From NCBI GenBank assembly GCA_938045195.1, contig CALINC010000163.1, positions 1-11,861 of the forward strand: 11,861 bases of DNA, given 5' to 3'. Below, one piece after another: positions 1 to 7,353 of the stretch (within the stretch, counting starts at the first letter, position 1; each line of letters starts with the position of its first letter). Below the pieces are notes generated by a model. It was not told the origin of the DNA. It made no database searches and saw only the letters and a program-made list of their open reading frames with translations. Source of the stretch: an uncultured Treponema sp. Lineage in GTDB: Bacteria; Spirochaetota; Spirochaetia; Treponematales; Treponemataceae. The translations under genes were made by a program, and so were the position numbers.

Positions 1-25
1 GGTATTAAAGCCGACTGCAACCACC

Positions 26-298
26 TTATGAGAACATACAATGCGAAACATTGAGTATTGTACCCCGACGCTCTGCGTCGAGGTTGTTGATTTCGCTCTG
101 CATCCACGGCACCACCGTACCGCTCGTATCGGTTTCCGCATAGGAAATAAAACCGATTGAAACTTGCGCTTTCGGAATAGCCGCTTGCGATATGGCTCCG
201 TCAAACTTGTGCAGCACCGTTTCGATAGACTGCTGTGCGGAAAGCACAGATATCACTACGCAGCTTATCACGGCTGCCGTAATAAACCGTTTTTTCAT
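26..298 (-). CDS. Short exported protein, probably 3'-truncated
   Basis: The 90-residue product opens with a clear signal peptide (MKKR, then a hydrophobic stretch to about residue 20 ending LSAQ), so it is probably periplasmic. The start is supported by GGAG about 8 bases upstream. Residues 22-70 look like a genuine folded domain that includes a VSIGFISYAETDTSG stretch, reminiscent of small treponemal exported proteins of the LpoB/CsgG-like type; that resemblance is an impression, not a proven match. From about residue 74 (DAERRGTI to the end) the sequence loses this character and coincides with hairpin-forming DNA at 37-80, so the original C-terminus may have been replaced by a repeat or insertion. 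It lies about 70 bases downstream of the pseudogene at 368-1888, in the same direction, suggesting a former two-gene unit. No function can be assigned. Confidence 0.5.
   Translation of the reverse strand: MKKRFITAAVISCVVISVLSAQQSIETVLHKFDGAISQAAIPKAQVSIGFISYAETDTSGTVVPWMQSEINNLDAERRGTILNVSHCMFS
37..80. repeat. Hairpin-rich DNA at the end of the truncated gene
   Basis: CGACGC (66-71) and GCGTCG (75-80) form a perfect 6-bp stem with a 3-base loop. Next to it TACAAT (37-42) pairs with ATTGTA (57-62), or alternatively CAATG (39-43) with CATTG (49-53). The block coincides with the point where the 90-residue protein stops looking like a conserved domain. It may be the edge of a dispersed repeat continuing beyond the window, but only one copy is visible here. 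Confidence 0.3.
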
Positions 299-367
299 GT
301 TAGTTTCTCCTTATACCACAAAAATATAAAACACCTCTCAAAAATGAGCGAAATTATCAAAAAGCTT

Positions 368-1888
368 TCACTTTCCCGTCTTTCCCGTTGCGCTGAGGCG
401 GGCGGTACAAACAGGCGGGGCGTATTCGCTGTTTTCGTCGACAGCAGTAAACTGTGCAATAAAACCGTAATCGAAACAGGGTATAAAAAATGATAAAAGT
501 TCATACATTTTATCCCGATAGACCGCCGTCCACAGTTCTTTACCGGAAGAAAGGGCGCGGCTTTGAAAAAAGGCGCACCGCCGTTACCGGAGCTATCCGC
601 CGCTTTTTCGGTTCCCGCAATGATAAGCTCGCCGCTTTTTTCGTTCAGCTGCATATCCGCGATATACGCATAAGGCGCGCCGCCGGTATACGGTACGTTT
701 TGCCGGTTTTGCGCAGCGTCAACCCTTATGATCACCGCTGTTGAATGTTCTGCGGTTCCGGTTTCTCCGGCGGTATACAGCACACCGGTTGCATCCTGCC
801 TAACGGCTGCGACGGATTTGATTGCGTGTTGCAAGGGGACTCGCGTTGCCGTACCGTCCTCCGTAATTGCAAACAACGCAGAAGGCGGCGGTAATTCCGT
901 TTCGGTATCAAGCAGATTGCAACATACAAAAAGCGTTTTTGTACGGCTGTCGTAGAGGGAGCGCGCACTTGTAATAAATTCGATTCCTGCAAGCGGCAGC
1001 ATTACAGGAAAAGGCTTATAGCGGATTATGTTTTTTTTCGATACGAATCTTTCCGAACATGAGTTTATCTTCGCCGTCAAATCCGGTAACTAAAAAAGTC
1101 TCGTCTGAAAGAGGAATAACGGATTCAAAGCCGGATCTGGCGGTAATTTTTTGCGTATTGAGTAAAACGCCGCCGGATGAATACAACAGCAAAAGCCCGT
1201 TTTGCACATCTCCGCTCGTGTGTCCTACCGTCAATAGATCATCGTTTTCTAACACAATGCCGTCATACACGGCACTATCGCAGCCTATTTCGTCAAAAGC
1301 ACGATTCCACCGTTCTTTACCGCTGTTTTCGCTGCATTGTATAAAACCGGCATCATAGGGATTGCCGTTTGCATCTTTCTTTCGGACTTTTCCAACGGCA
1401 TAAAAAACGTCTCCCGCCTGGGCGGACATTATTTTTGAAACGGAAACGCCGTCAGCGCCGTTCTGCTTCCACAAAGGCTCATTTATTTTAAGCAGCGGAC
1501 GTTCATCTTCTTTTACAATCTGCTCTCCGTCGAAGGCGTAGGTTTAGACGTAACCGGATTGAAGGAAGGTATTATCCGTCAGCGGGTAATTTTTACGCCC
1601 TACCTACACGCAGACTTTTACTGCCGGTAATGCTTCCGGCGGTTTTACTATTTCGTATACGACGGTTTTACCGGGCACTATATTGTGTTCTGGCTTTGCT
1701 TCGCGGCTGTTTATACATCCCTCAAGGCTGTAGGCAAAAATAGCCCCCAAACCGTTCGTGAGCCGTATGCTTTGCTTCGATATGTTTTTTACTATTTTTG
1801 AAAGGAACCTCTGTTTAAAGTCTTTTAAGGAGGGGGCTATAAAAGTCAATATCATACTTAGCCGATAAAATCTAAAATCTAGGTCCAT
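368..1888 (-). pseudogene. Degraded exported repeat protein (beta-propeller-like)
   Basis: One protein can be followed on the minus strand across four lesions. Reading starts around 1888 and passes a hydrophobic stretch ending in a lipobox-like LEGC. It meets an in-frame TAG at 1604-1606 and TAA at 1544-1546, then runs open to about 1035. An eight-A run (minus strand; 1031-1038) then puts it out of frame. Removing one A joins the KIRIE segment to NIIRYKPFP. A second slip at the six-base run 566-571 (one more T on the minus strand) joins the GGAPFF segment to RALSSGKELW, which ends at a natural TGA (368-370). The middle shows repeated units (VGKVR, VGHTSGD, VTGFDGEDK, YTAGETG) typical of beta-propeller-like surface or periplasmic proteins; that fold is inferred. 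GC content looks higher than in the scp operon. The true N-terminus is uncertain. The function of the intact ancestor is unknown. Confidence 0.7.
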
Positions 1889-2014
1889 AGGAAAACCGCT
1901 TTAACATTCGCTGCAACTTGTTATTTCCTTAAAGCATCATGTTTAAACAAGTGTTCCGCCTAAAGATTTTTTTAAATTTACCGATTTTCTAATAGTAATA
2001 GAAAGGAACTTTGC

Positions 2015-2797
2015 ATGAACGATAATACACAGCCGGTACTCATAAATAACGATGTTCAGAGGCAGGAAATTTCAAATACCGATTTCAAAGTAAGTAATTT
2101 TGAGGGGCCGCTTGATTTGCTTCTTTTTTTAATAAATAAAAATGAAGTAAATATTTACGATATTCCGATTGCGGATATTACCGAACAATATCTGCAATAT
2201 TTAGATTATGCCGTTTCGCCCGATTTGGATAATCTTGTGGAATTCTATTCAATGGCGGCAAATCTTATTTATATAAAAAGCAGAATGCTTTTGCCTGTTG
2301 AAGTAGAACTTGATGACGGTGATATTGAAGACCCCAGAACGGAATTGGTCGATAAGCTGATTGAATATCAAAAATATAAAAAACTTTCCGAATTAATGGA
2401 AGAGCAAGAAGGCGATGCCGAATGGTTTTTTGAACGTAAAAAAATTCAAACCTCGCTTCCTTTCGGAGAGGAATTATGGGAGCGGCTCGATACGTGGGAA
2501 TTACTAAAAACATTTTCGCAGTTAATGTCCAATTATAAAACCGAACATATTTTGGATTTATATGAAGAAGTTTCGGTAAATGAAAAAATTACATTGATGA
2601 ATGAACTTCTAGAAAAAAACGGCGAATGTCTTTTTACCGATTTAATTGTACGCAAAGGGAACCTATTGGATATTGTATGTGCCTTTATGGCAATTTTAGA
2701 AGCCGTTAAATTTAAAATGGCAACTATTTGGCAAAACAGAATGTTTGGTGATATAAAAATAAAAACGTGGGAGCAGGAAAATGGTGCAGGATTATAA
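2015..2797 (+). CDS. scpA: Segregation and condensation protein A
   Basis: The 260-residue kleisin subunit of the bacterial SMC-ScpA-ScpB condensin bridges the SMC heads and binds a ScpB dimer, helping to compact and segregate newly replicated chromosomes in the nucleoid. The ScpA signature is clear near the N-terminus: FEGPLDLLLFLI followed by NIYDIPIADITEQYL (about residues 29-63). A charged linker follows, and a C-terminal winged-helix segment that binds the SMC cap (about 195-255, ending IVCAFMAILEAVKFK). Length is normal for the family. The start is fixed by GAAAGGA at 2001-2007, eight bases before the ATG. It is first in scpA-scpB-rluB and overlaps scpB by 17 bases, implying coupled translation. 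No convincing promoter hexamers were found in 1889-2014. Confidence 0.96.
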   Translation: MNDNTQPVLINNDVQRQEISNTDFKVSNFEGPLDLLLFLINKNEVNIYDIPIADITEQYLQYLDYAVSPDLDNLVEFYSMAANLIYIKSRMLLPVEVELDDGDIEDPRTELVDKLIEYQKYKKLSELMEEQEGDAEWFFERKKIQTSLPFGEELWERLDTWELLKTFSQLMSNYKTEHILDLYEEVSVNEKITLMNELLEKNGECLFTDLIVRKGNLLDIVCAFMAILEAVKFKMATIWQNRMFGDIKIKTWEQENGAGL

Positions 2798-3332
2798 TTT
2801 AGAAAAAGAAACGGCATTAGTCGAAGCTATTTTATATTTAGAAGGAGAACCTCTTACGGATGAATCTCTTTGCAAAATTTCGGGATTATCACAAGAAATA
2901 TTAAATGACTGTATTTCAATTTTAAAAGAAAATTATTCTTTGCCGCAAAGAGGAATAGAGTTGGTAAAAATGATGGGCGGGTGGTTTATTGTCCCCAAAA
3001 AAGATTTATGGGAACATTTAAAAGACAGGTACGGCAAAAAAAACGAGGGAAAACTTTCGCGCGCTGCTATGGAAACGCTTTCTATTATTGCATACTCACA
3101 GCCCGTAACCCGCTCTGAAATTGAAGCAATACGGGGGGTTTCCGCCGATAATATGATACGGTTATTAATAGAAAAAGATCTAATAAAAGAGGTCGGCAAA
3201 AAAGATGTCCCGGGCAAACCGGTATTGTTCGGCACCACAAAAGAATTCTTAAAAGTGTTTAAACTGAATAGTATTGCCGATTTACCGAAACTTGACGAGA
3301 CCGAAAGCGAACGTTTTGAACTTGCAAGATAA
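2781..3332 (+). CDS. scpB: Segregation and condensation protein B
   Basis: ScpB (183 residues) is the dimeric winged-helix partner of ScpA in the SMC condensin complex. It has two winged-helix domains: residues 8-75 (including VEAILYLEGEPLT) and residues about 90-165. The second carries the family hallmark, ETLSIIAYSQPVTRSEIEAIRG, followed by the R-L-L-I-E-K-D-L-I wing and GKPVLFGTT. The start lies inside the end of scpA (17-base overlap), and the upstream AGGAAA is a plausible ribosome site, so expression is likely coupled to scpA for stoichiometry. The C-terminal tail after KLDETE is short and charged. rluB begins 23 bases downstream, an order seen widely in bacteria. Confidence 0.95.
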   Translation: MVQDYNLEKETALVEAILYLEGEPLTDESLCKISGLSQEILNDCISILKENYSLPQRGIELVKMMGGWFIVPKKDLWEHLKDRYGKKNEGKLSRAAMETLSIIAYSQPVTRSEIEAIRGVSADNMIRLLIEKDLIKEVGKKDVPGKPVLFGTTKEFLKVFKLNSIADLPKLDETESERFELAR

Positions 3333-3355
3333 TTATTATCACGGTAACCGATTTT

Positions 3356-4075
3356 ATGCAGATTGAACAGAACAAAGAAAAAAACATAAGGCTGCAAGTT
3401 TATCTTGCACGCTGCGGAACAGCTTCAAGACGGGCGGCAGAACAGCTCATACTAAACGGACGCATTACCGTTGACGGGAAAACCGTTACGGAATTAGGAA
3501 CAAAAGTTTCAGGTGAAGAAATAATTTGTTTTGACGGCGCGCAGGTTTTTCCGGAAAAAGAAAAACGGTATGTCCTTTTAAATAAACCCGAAGGCTATGT
3601 ATGTACACTCGCCGATGAAAAAGATAGACCCATAGCAGCGTCGCTCTTAAAAGACGAATATTCGGAGCGTCTCTACAATATCGGCAGACTGGATATGCTT
3701 TCAGGCGGCGCAATTATTTTTACCAATGACGGAGAATTTTCAGCAAAAGTCGAACACCCGTCTTCCCAAATTGAAAAGGAATATGAAGTAACAACAATTT
3801 ATGATTTCCCCGATTCTATTTTGGAAAAATTTTTGCGAGGCATACGGATTGAAAGAGTTTTTTATAAAGCTCTTGCAGCGGAACGAATTGCAAAAAACAA
3901 AATGAGAATTATATTGATAGAAGGTAAAAATAGAGAAATACGCAGGGTACTCAAATTTTTTAATATTAAAATAAAAAAATTAACCCGCACAAGAATAGGT
4001 CCAGTTATACTTGGTAATTTACCGGCGGGAAAACACCGGCCGCTTACTTCAGACGAAATAAAACGGTTATTGTGA
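3356..4075 (+). CDS. rluB: RsuA/RluB-family rRNA pseudouridine synthase
   Basis: This 239-residue enzyme converts a specific uridine of rRNA to pseudouridine. An N-terminal S4 RNA-binding domain covers residues about 11-58 (VYLARCGTASRRAAEQLI). The catalytic domain has NKPEG at 76-80 and the catalytic aspartate in GRLD (Asp113). The usual GRLDxxT motif reads GRLDMLS here, a Thr-to-Ser change. The C-terminal KNREIRRVLKFF and GNLPAGKHRPL stretches are typical of the RsuA/RluB/RluE subfamily. RluB, acting on the 23S rRNA peptidyl-transferase region, is preferred over RsuA because of the scpA-scpB linkage; this assignment is by context, not sequence proof. No strong Shine-Dalgarno precedes the ATG, so reinitiation from scpB is likely. 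It converges on purF with only 15 bases between stop codons, leaving no room for a separate terminator. Confidence 0.9.
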   Translation: MQIEQNKEKNIRLQVYLARCGTASRRAAEQLILNGRITVDGKTVTELGTKVSGEEIICFDGAQVFPEKEKRYVLLNKPEGYVCTLADEKDRPIAASLLKDEYSERLYNIGRLDMLSGGAIIFTNDGEFSAKVEHPSSQIEKEYEVTTIYDFPDSILEKFLRGIRIERVFYKALAAERIAKNKMRIILIEGKNREIRRVLKFFNIKIKKLTRTRIGPVILGNLPAGKHRPLTSDEIKRLL

Positions 4076-4090
4076 GCAATCCGCAGAACC

Positions 4091-5545
4091 TTATTCAAAG
4101 CTCTCTTTTGAGGCTGCTTGGCTTACATCAAGCGGATATTTTCCGTCAAAACAAGCGCAGCAAAAACCGGTTTCGGCACCGGCTCGCTTCATTGCATAAA
4201 GCATTTTTTCTTGACTTAAAAATGCAAGTGAATCGGCTCCGATGTACGTTTTTATTTCTTCTATTGATTTATTATGCGCAATTAAGTTTTCCGGATTGCC
4301 CATATCTACACCCATAAAACACGAATAGCACACGGGCGGTGAAGCAATTCTAATATGCACTTCAGCAGCCCCTGCTTTTCTCAGCATCTTAATAAGCGGT
4401 CCTATAGTACTTCCGCGTACAATGCTATCGTCTACCACAACTATTTTTTTCCCTCTAACCGCTTCTTCCAATATATTGAATTTCATTGCAACACCTTGGT
4501 CGCGTAGCTTTTGGGTAGGTTGAATAAAAGTACGTCCGATATAACGGTTTTTTGAAAAGCCCTCATCATAGGGAATTCCCGATTCTTGAGAATAACCGAT
4601 TGCAGAAGAGCGCGAAGAGTCTGGAATTGCAATTACTATATCGGCACTTACGGGGGCAATTTTTGCAAGTTCTTTGCCGAAATTTACTCTAGCAGTGTGA
4701 ACGGATGCTTTATTCCATACGGAGTCGGGACGTGCAAAATAAACATATTCAAAAATACAAGGAGAGAGGTTTTCTTTTGCGGGAATTGTTTTGCAAAGTT
4801 CTACTCCGCTATCCGTTAGTTTAAAAATTTCGCCTGCTTTAACTTCAAAAAAATTATCACAGCCGAGCGTGAGCATTGCGCAGCTTTCGCTTGCAGCTGC
4901 CGAAATTCCATTCTCAATAGAACCGATACAAAGCGGACGAAACCCCCATGGGTCGCGGGCTATGTAAATTCCGTCTGTTGTAAGCACCGCAATCGAAAAG
5001 GCTCCCTCCCATTCTTTCATACAAGAAGCAATGCGTTCTGCCCACGAACTGCCTTTGCTTGCCGCCAGCATCATAATCATAACCTCAGTATCAGAGGTTG
5101 AAGAAAGCCCGACACCGCGTTGCAGTAATTTTTTTCGTAAAGAAGACGCGTTTACAAGGTTTCCGTTATGCGCTAAAGCAATCGGACCGTATAGCGTTTC
5201 AATATAAAACGGCTGAATATTGCCTAAAGAAGAAGACCCTGTTGTGGAATAACGGGTGTGCCCGATTGCGGCATATCCCTGCAAAGAGGCTATATCGTTT
5301 TCGGTGAAAATATTTGAAACAAGTCCGTTTTTTTTAAAAATACGTATATGTTTACCGTTAGATACGGCAATACCGGCAGCTTCTTGACCGCGATGTTGAA
5401 GAGAAAAAAGAGCATAAAAAACAGAACGTGCGGCATCGTCGATGTTCTCGGTTGTTGCAGAGTTATGCAGTTTTGAATCCCAAACAGCAGCAATCCCGCA
5501 TTCCTCTTTTAAACCGGATTGAAAAAAAGAACATTCGTTTTCCAT
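4091..5545 (-). CDS. purF: Amidophosphoribosyltransferase
   Basis: PurF catalyses the first committed step of de novo purine synthesis, glutamine plus PRPP to 5-phosphoribosylamine. The 484-residue protein has an N-terminal class-II glutamine amidotransferase domain whose nucleophile is Cys16 (EECGIAAVW). The 15 residues before it would be a cleaved propeptide, as in the Bacillus-type enzymes. Motifs LQHRGQEAAGIA (49-60), GHTRYST (95-101) and AHNGNL (125-130) follow. The phosphoribosyltransferase domain has the PRPP loop VVVDDSIVRGST (369-380). Cysteines at 263, 409 and two of 462-465 (FCCACFDG) fit the [4Fe-4S] ligands of the iron-sulphur subclass, so oxygen sensitivity is expected. AGAGAGG lies just before the ATG. 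No other pur gene is adjacent. A TATATT -10-like element lies about 30 bases upstream without a clear -35. Confidence 0.97.
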   Translation of the reverse strand: MENECSFFQSGLKEECGIAAVWDSKLHNSATTENIDDAARSVFYALFSLQHRGQEAAGIAVSNGKHIRIFKKNGLVSNIFTENDIASLQGYAAIGHTRYSTTGSSSLGNIQPFYIETLYGPIALAHNGNLVNASSLRKKLLQRGVGLSSTSDTEVMIMMLAASKGSSWAERIASCMKEWEGAFSIAVLTTDGIYIARDPWGFRPLCIGSIENGISAAASESCAMLTLGCDNFFEVKAGEIFKLTDSGVELCKTIPAKENLSPCIFEYVYFARPDSVWNKASVHTARVNFGKELAKIAPVSADIVIAIPDSSRSSAIGYSQESGIPYDEGFSKNRYIGRTFIQPTQKLRDQGVAMKFNILEEAVRGKKIVVVDDSIVRGSTIGPLIKMLRKAGAAEVHIRIASPPVCYSCFMGVDMGNPENLIAHNKSIEEIKTYIGADSLAFLSQEKMLYAMKRAGAETGFCCACFDGKYPLDVSQAASKESFE

Positions 5546-5664
5546 TTTATCCTCTCTAGATTATTTAATATAAAATATAATTACTGCAGAATTAACCTGA
5601 TAAAATCAACAAACCCCGGCATAGAGTGTTGACGAGGAACAACAGGCATTAAACCCTCCGCGCG

Positions 5665-5706
5665 AATAAAAAGGAGAGATTCTGCAACTTAAAAGCAGAC
5701 CTCTCC
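5665..5706 (-). terminator. Rho-independent terminator of the zinc-ribbon gene
   Basis: On the minus strand GGAGAGGTCTGC pairs with GCAGAATCTCTCC (stem 5673-5706, one internal irregularity, 9-base loop). It is immediately followed by TTTTTATT (5665-5672 as A-rich on plus). The position, about 60 bases beyond the zinc-ribbon stop and before purF on the same strand, fits termination of a monocistronic transcript. A weaker A/T-rich hairpin (5731-5752) lies in between and has no T-run. Confidence 0.75.
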
Positions 5707-5765
5707 CATTTCCATGTTTCCGGTAGAACTCTTAAACCGTTTAGGTTTTAAGAATGTACCTTAAA

Positions 5766-5936
5766 TTAATGGAAGTCTTTGGGGCGTCTTTCAACGCGCT
5801 TACATTTTGAACATTCGGCAATATTTTTTATTTTGCCGTTTTCTACCATTGTTTTTAAAACAATATCTCCGCCGCACGGACATATAAACTTATGCGTAGC
5901 TACGGCGGTTCGTGAGTTTTTACTTGCACCAGCCAT
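5766..5936 (-). CDS. 56-residue zinc-ribbon protein
   Basis: The predicted product is 56 residues, beginning MAGASKNSRTAVATHKF. Two cysteine pairs, CPC (19 and 21) and CSKC (42 and 45), fit a single four-cysteine zinc ribbon, followed by a basic KRVERRPKDFH tail. The size, basic ends and zinc ribbon resemble small ribosome- or RNA-associated proteins, but no function is established and I recognise only a generic zinc-ribbon/regulatory-protein type. Expression signals are strong: a sigma-70 promoter with consensus TTGACA and 17-base spacing (6022-6050), a GAGGAGG ribosome site (5944-5950) eight bases before ATG, and a dedicated terminator. The leader of about 80 bases can fold (5955-6001). All this suggests a highly expressed single-gene unit, an inference from the signals alone. 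Confidence 0.85.
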   Translation of the reverse strand: MAGASKNSRTAVATHKFICPCGGDIVLKTMVENGKIKNIAECSKCKRVERRPKDFH

Positions 5937-5954
5937 TTTGTTGCCTCCTCGTAC

Positions 5955-6001
5955 TGATATTTATCACGGAACTTTAGAAGAATAAAGTCCTGTTTATATC
6001 A
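5955..6001 (-). promoter_or_regulatory. Structured leader of the zinc-ribbon mRNA
   Basis: Between the predicted transcription start (about 6015) and the ribosome site, the minus-strand RNA can form an outer stem, TGATAT (5996-6001) with ATATCA (5955-5960). An inner stem pairs GGACTTTA (5983-5990) with TAAAGTTCC (5968-5976), with one bulge. It ends five bases before the GAGGAGG. It matches no riboswitch class I know and could be a translational control or mRNA-stability element. Confidence 0.4.
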
Positions 6002-6021
6002 AATTATAATCTAAGACGCTT

Positions 6022-6050
6022 AGTATATGCAGAAATGCTTTTTATGTCAA
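6022..6050 (-). promoter_or_regulatory. Sigma-70 promoter for the zinc-ribbon gene
   Basis: On the minus strand the -35 is TTGACA (6045-6050), the spacer is 17 bases, and the -10 is TATACT (6022-6027). The predicted start near 6015 gives a leader of about 80 bases before the ATG at 5936. Confidence 0.75.
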
Positions 6051-6066
6051 TAGGACACCGAATATC

Positions 6067-6094
6067 TTGACATTTTAGTCTATAAAAATATAAT
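6067..6094 (+). promoter_or_regulatory. Consensus sigma-70 promoter, divergent
   Basis: TTGACA (6067-6072), a 16-base spacer and TATAAT (6089-6094) match both hexamers of the consensus exactly. The promoter points toward the exported-protein gene at 6262 but would give a leader of about 160 bases. Its -35 faces the -35 of the minus-strand promoter, 16 bases away. Confidence 0.65.
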
Positions 6095-6183
6095 TAACCC
6101 ACATGCGGTGCAATAACTGTTTAAAAGGTTTGAGTAATAAACACTTTTGCAGAAATGTTGCTTCACTGTTTTCTCTATCGAGT

Positions 6184-6212
6184 TTGCCTTGCGGTCAGAC
6201 GGTGCGTATTGT
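6184..6212 (+). promoter_or_regulatory. Possible proximal promoter for the 6262 gene
   Basis: TTGCCT (6184-6189), 17 bases, then TATTGT (6207-6212) make a moderate sigma-70 match. The predicted start near 6219 falls inside the 18-bp palindrome at 6216-6233, as expected for a repressor-controlled promoter. The hexamers are imperfect, so the call is tentative. Confidence 0.4.
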
Positions 6213-6215
6213 ATG

Positions 6216-6233
6216 CGGTTTGTATACAAACCG
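6216..6233. promoter_or_regulatory. 18-bp perfect palindrome, candidate operator
   Basis: CGGTTTGTATACAAACCG is a perfect inverted repeat with no loop, 28 bases upstream of the ATG at 6262 and just downstream of the possible -10 at 6207. It has no following T-run, so it is not an intrinsic terminator. Its symmetry and position fit the binding site of a dimeric repressor, but no regulator gene is adjacent. Confidence 0.5.
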
Positions 6234-6261
6234 ATTGAACAAAGTTTTATGAGAGGTTTAT

Positions 6262-6750
6262 ATGAAGAACAAATTGATTGTAATATTATTTTTAATGCTT
6301 GTACTTTCCAACAAAATTTTTTCGTTTGAGGGAATGCAGATAAAAATTGATAATTATGAAATTACCGTTCCTCCGGAATGGCTTGCCAAACGGGCGGATT
6401 CAGACCCGAATGCCGTATTTTATTTATATGCTCCGCTTGATGAAAATGGTGCCATTCGGGAAAACTGTAATTTAACAGTGGAAAAGTTACCGGCAGATAT
6501 TACAATAAAAGAGCTTATGCAGATTGTAAGAATTTATCTTAAAACGGTATACGATAATTTTACCTTAATAGAAGAAGGCGATAATTACCACATATTTTCA
6601 GGCGAGCTTGAAGGAGTAAGCGTTCAGCAAATACAATTTATTACCATAAGCGATCGTACAGCATATAGTTTTACTTGTACGTCAACTCCCGAAGATTTTG
6701 ACTGTTATCTGGATATTTTTATTGAAATATATAATAGTTTTAAATTTTAA
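6262..6750 (+). CDS. Exported protein, PsbP/DcrB-like appearance
   Basis: The 162-residue protein begins with a signal peptide (MKNK, hydrophobic 5-16, likely cleavage after residue 21 at IFS-FEG); there is no lipobox cysteine. The mature part has an early ITVPPEWLAK segment (a strand followed by P-x-x-W), a middle helix (about 90-108) and a late YSFTCTSTPEDF strand plus a C-terminal helix ending in YNSF. This pattern recalls the small PsbP/DcrB/Mog1-type fold, where a PxxW near the N-terminus and a terminal 'S F' helix are usual; that is inference from pattern only. GAGAGG lies about 7 bases before the ATG. The alkyltransferase gene starts 26 bases downstream, so the two are probably co-transcribed, although no functional link is obvious. 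Likely periplasmic. Confidence 0.75.
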   Translation: MKNKLIVILFLMLVLSNKIFSFEGMQIKIDNYEITVPPEWLAKRADSDPNAVFYLYAPLDENGAIRENCNLTVEKLPADITIKELMQIVRIYLKTVYDNFTLIEEGDNYHIFSGELEGVSVQQIQFITISDRTAYSFTCTSTPEDFDCYLDIFIEIYNSFKF

Positions 6751-6776
6751 CATTATTGAACTAACTTGAATTTGCT

Positions 6777-7310
6777 ATGCAATATGTAAATTATTATAAA
6801 TCGCCGCTTGGAGATTTATTGCTTTCAAATGACGAGCAAGGGCTTACCGGAATTTGGTTTTCCGGCGGTAAATATTTTGCAAAGGTTCTTTCTTCCCCCT
6901 ATTTAGAACAAGAAAATAAGATTCTTGCTGAAACAAAAAAATGGCTGGACATTTATTTTGCGGGAAAAGAACCTGATTTTACACCTCCGCTTCATTTAAC
7001 GGGTTCCGATTTTAGAAAACGAGTTGGGCAAATTATGTGCGGAATACCTTACGGTAGAACCATTTCATATTGGGACATTGCAAAAATAATTGCTAGAGAA
7101 AAAGGTATACCTAAGATGTCCGCACAAGCGGTAGGCGGTGCTGTGGGGCATAATCCGATTTCAATTATTATTCCATGCCACCGTGTTGTAGGCAAAAACG
7201 GAAGCCTTACCGGTTACGGCGGCGGCATTGACCGTAAAATAAAATTGTTGACGCTTGAAAAGGCAGACATCAGCCGGTTTTTTATCCCCGCAAAGGGTAC
7301 GGCGTTATAA
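6777..7310 (+). CDS. ogt: Methylated-DNA-[protein]-cysteine S-methyltransferase
   Basis: This suicide DNA-repair protein transfers alkyl groups from O6-alkylguanine (and O4-alkylthymine) to its own cysteine. The 177-residue sequence has a variable N-terminal domain (1-75, starting YYKSPLGDLLLS) and the conserved C-terminal DNA-binding domain. That domain contains the helix-turn-helix region around PYGRTISYWDIA (91-102), AQAVGGAVGHNP (116-127) and the active site IPCHRVVG with Cys134. GYGGGIDRK and Glu161 (LLTLE) complete the usual set, so the enzyme appears intact. There is no Ada-type N-terminal regulatory domain, so it is an Ogt-type enzyme. No Shine-Dalgarno is evident before the ATG, which suggests coupling to the upstream gene. 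It converges with the lipid-kinase gene 43 bases further on. Confidence 0.95.
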   Translation: MQYVNYYKSPLGDLLLSNDEQGLTGIWFSGGKYFAKVLSSPYLEQENKILAETKKWLDIYFAGKEPDFTPPLHLTGSDFRKRVGQIMCGIPYGRTISYWDIAKIIAREKGIPKMSAQAVGGAVGHNPISIIIPCHRVVGKNGSLTGYGGGIDRKIKLLTLEKADISRFFIPAKGTAL

Positions 7311-7353
7311 ACTGTATCTTTTTGCGGTAATATTAACATTAAGTGCAGTCCGG

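Noticed and set aside
164..955. Several plus-strand ORFs opposite the decayed block
   Set aside because: They are shadows of the minus-strand pseudogene and exported-protein gene, without ribosome sites or recognisable domains.
6147..6329. 60-codon ORF overlapping the start of the exported-protein gene
   Set aside because: It starts at TTG without a ribosome site, crosses promoter and palindrome elements and overlaps the better-supported gene in another frame.
7311..7353. Second attC-like or terminator hairpin around CCGGTTAAG
   Set aside because: It contains a GGTTAAG string but no matching left arm, no R'' box and no stable stem.
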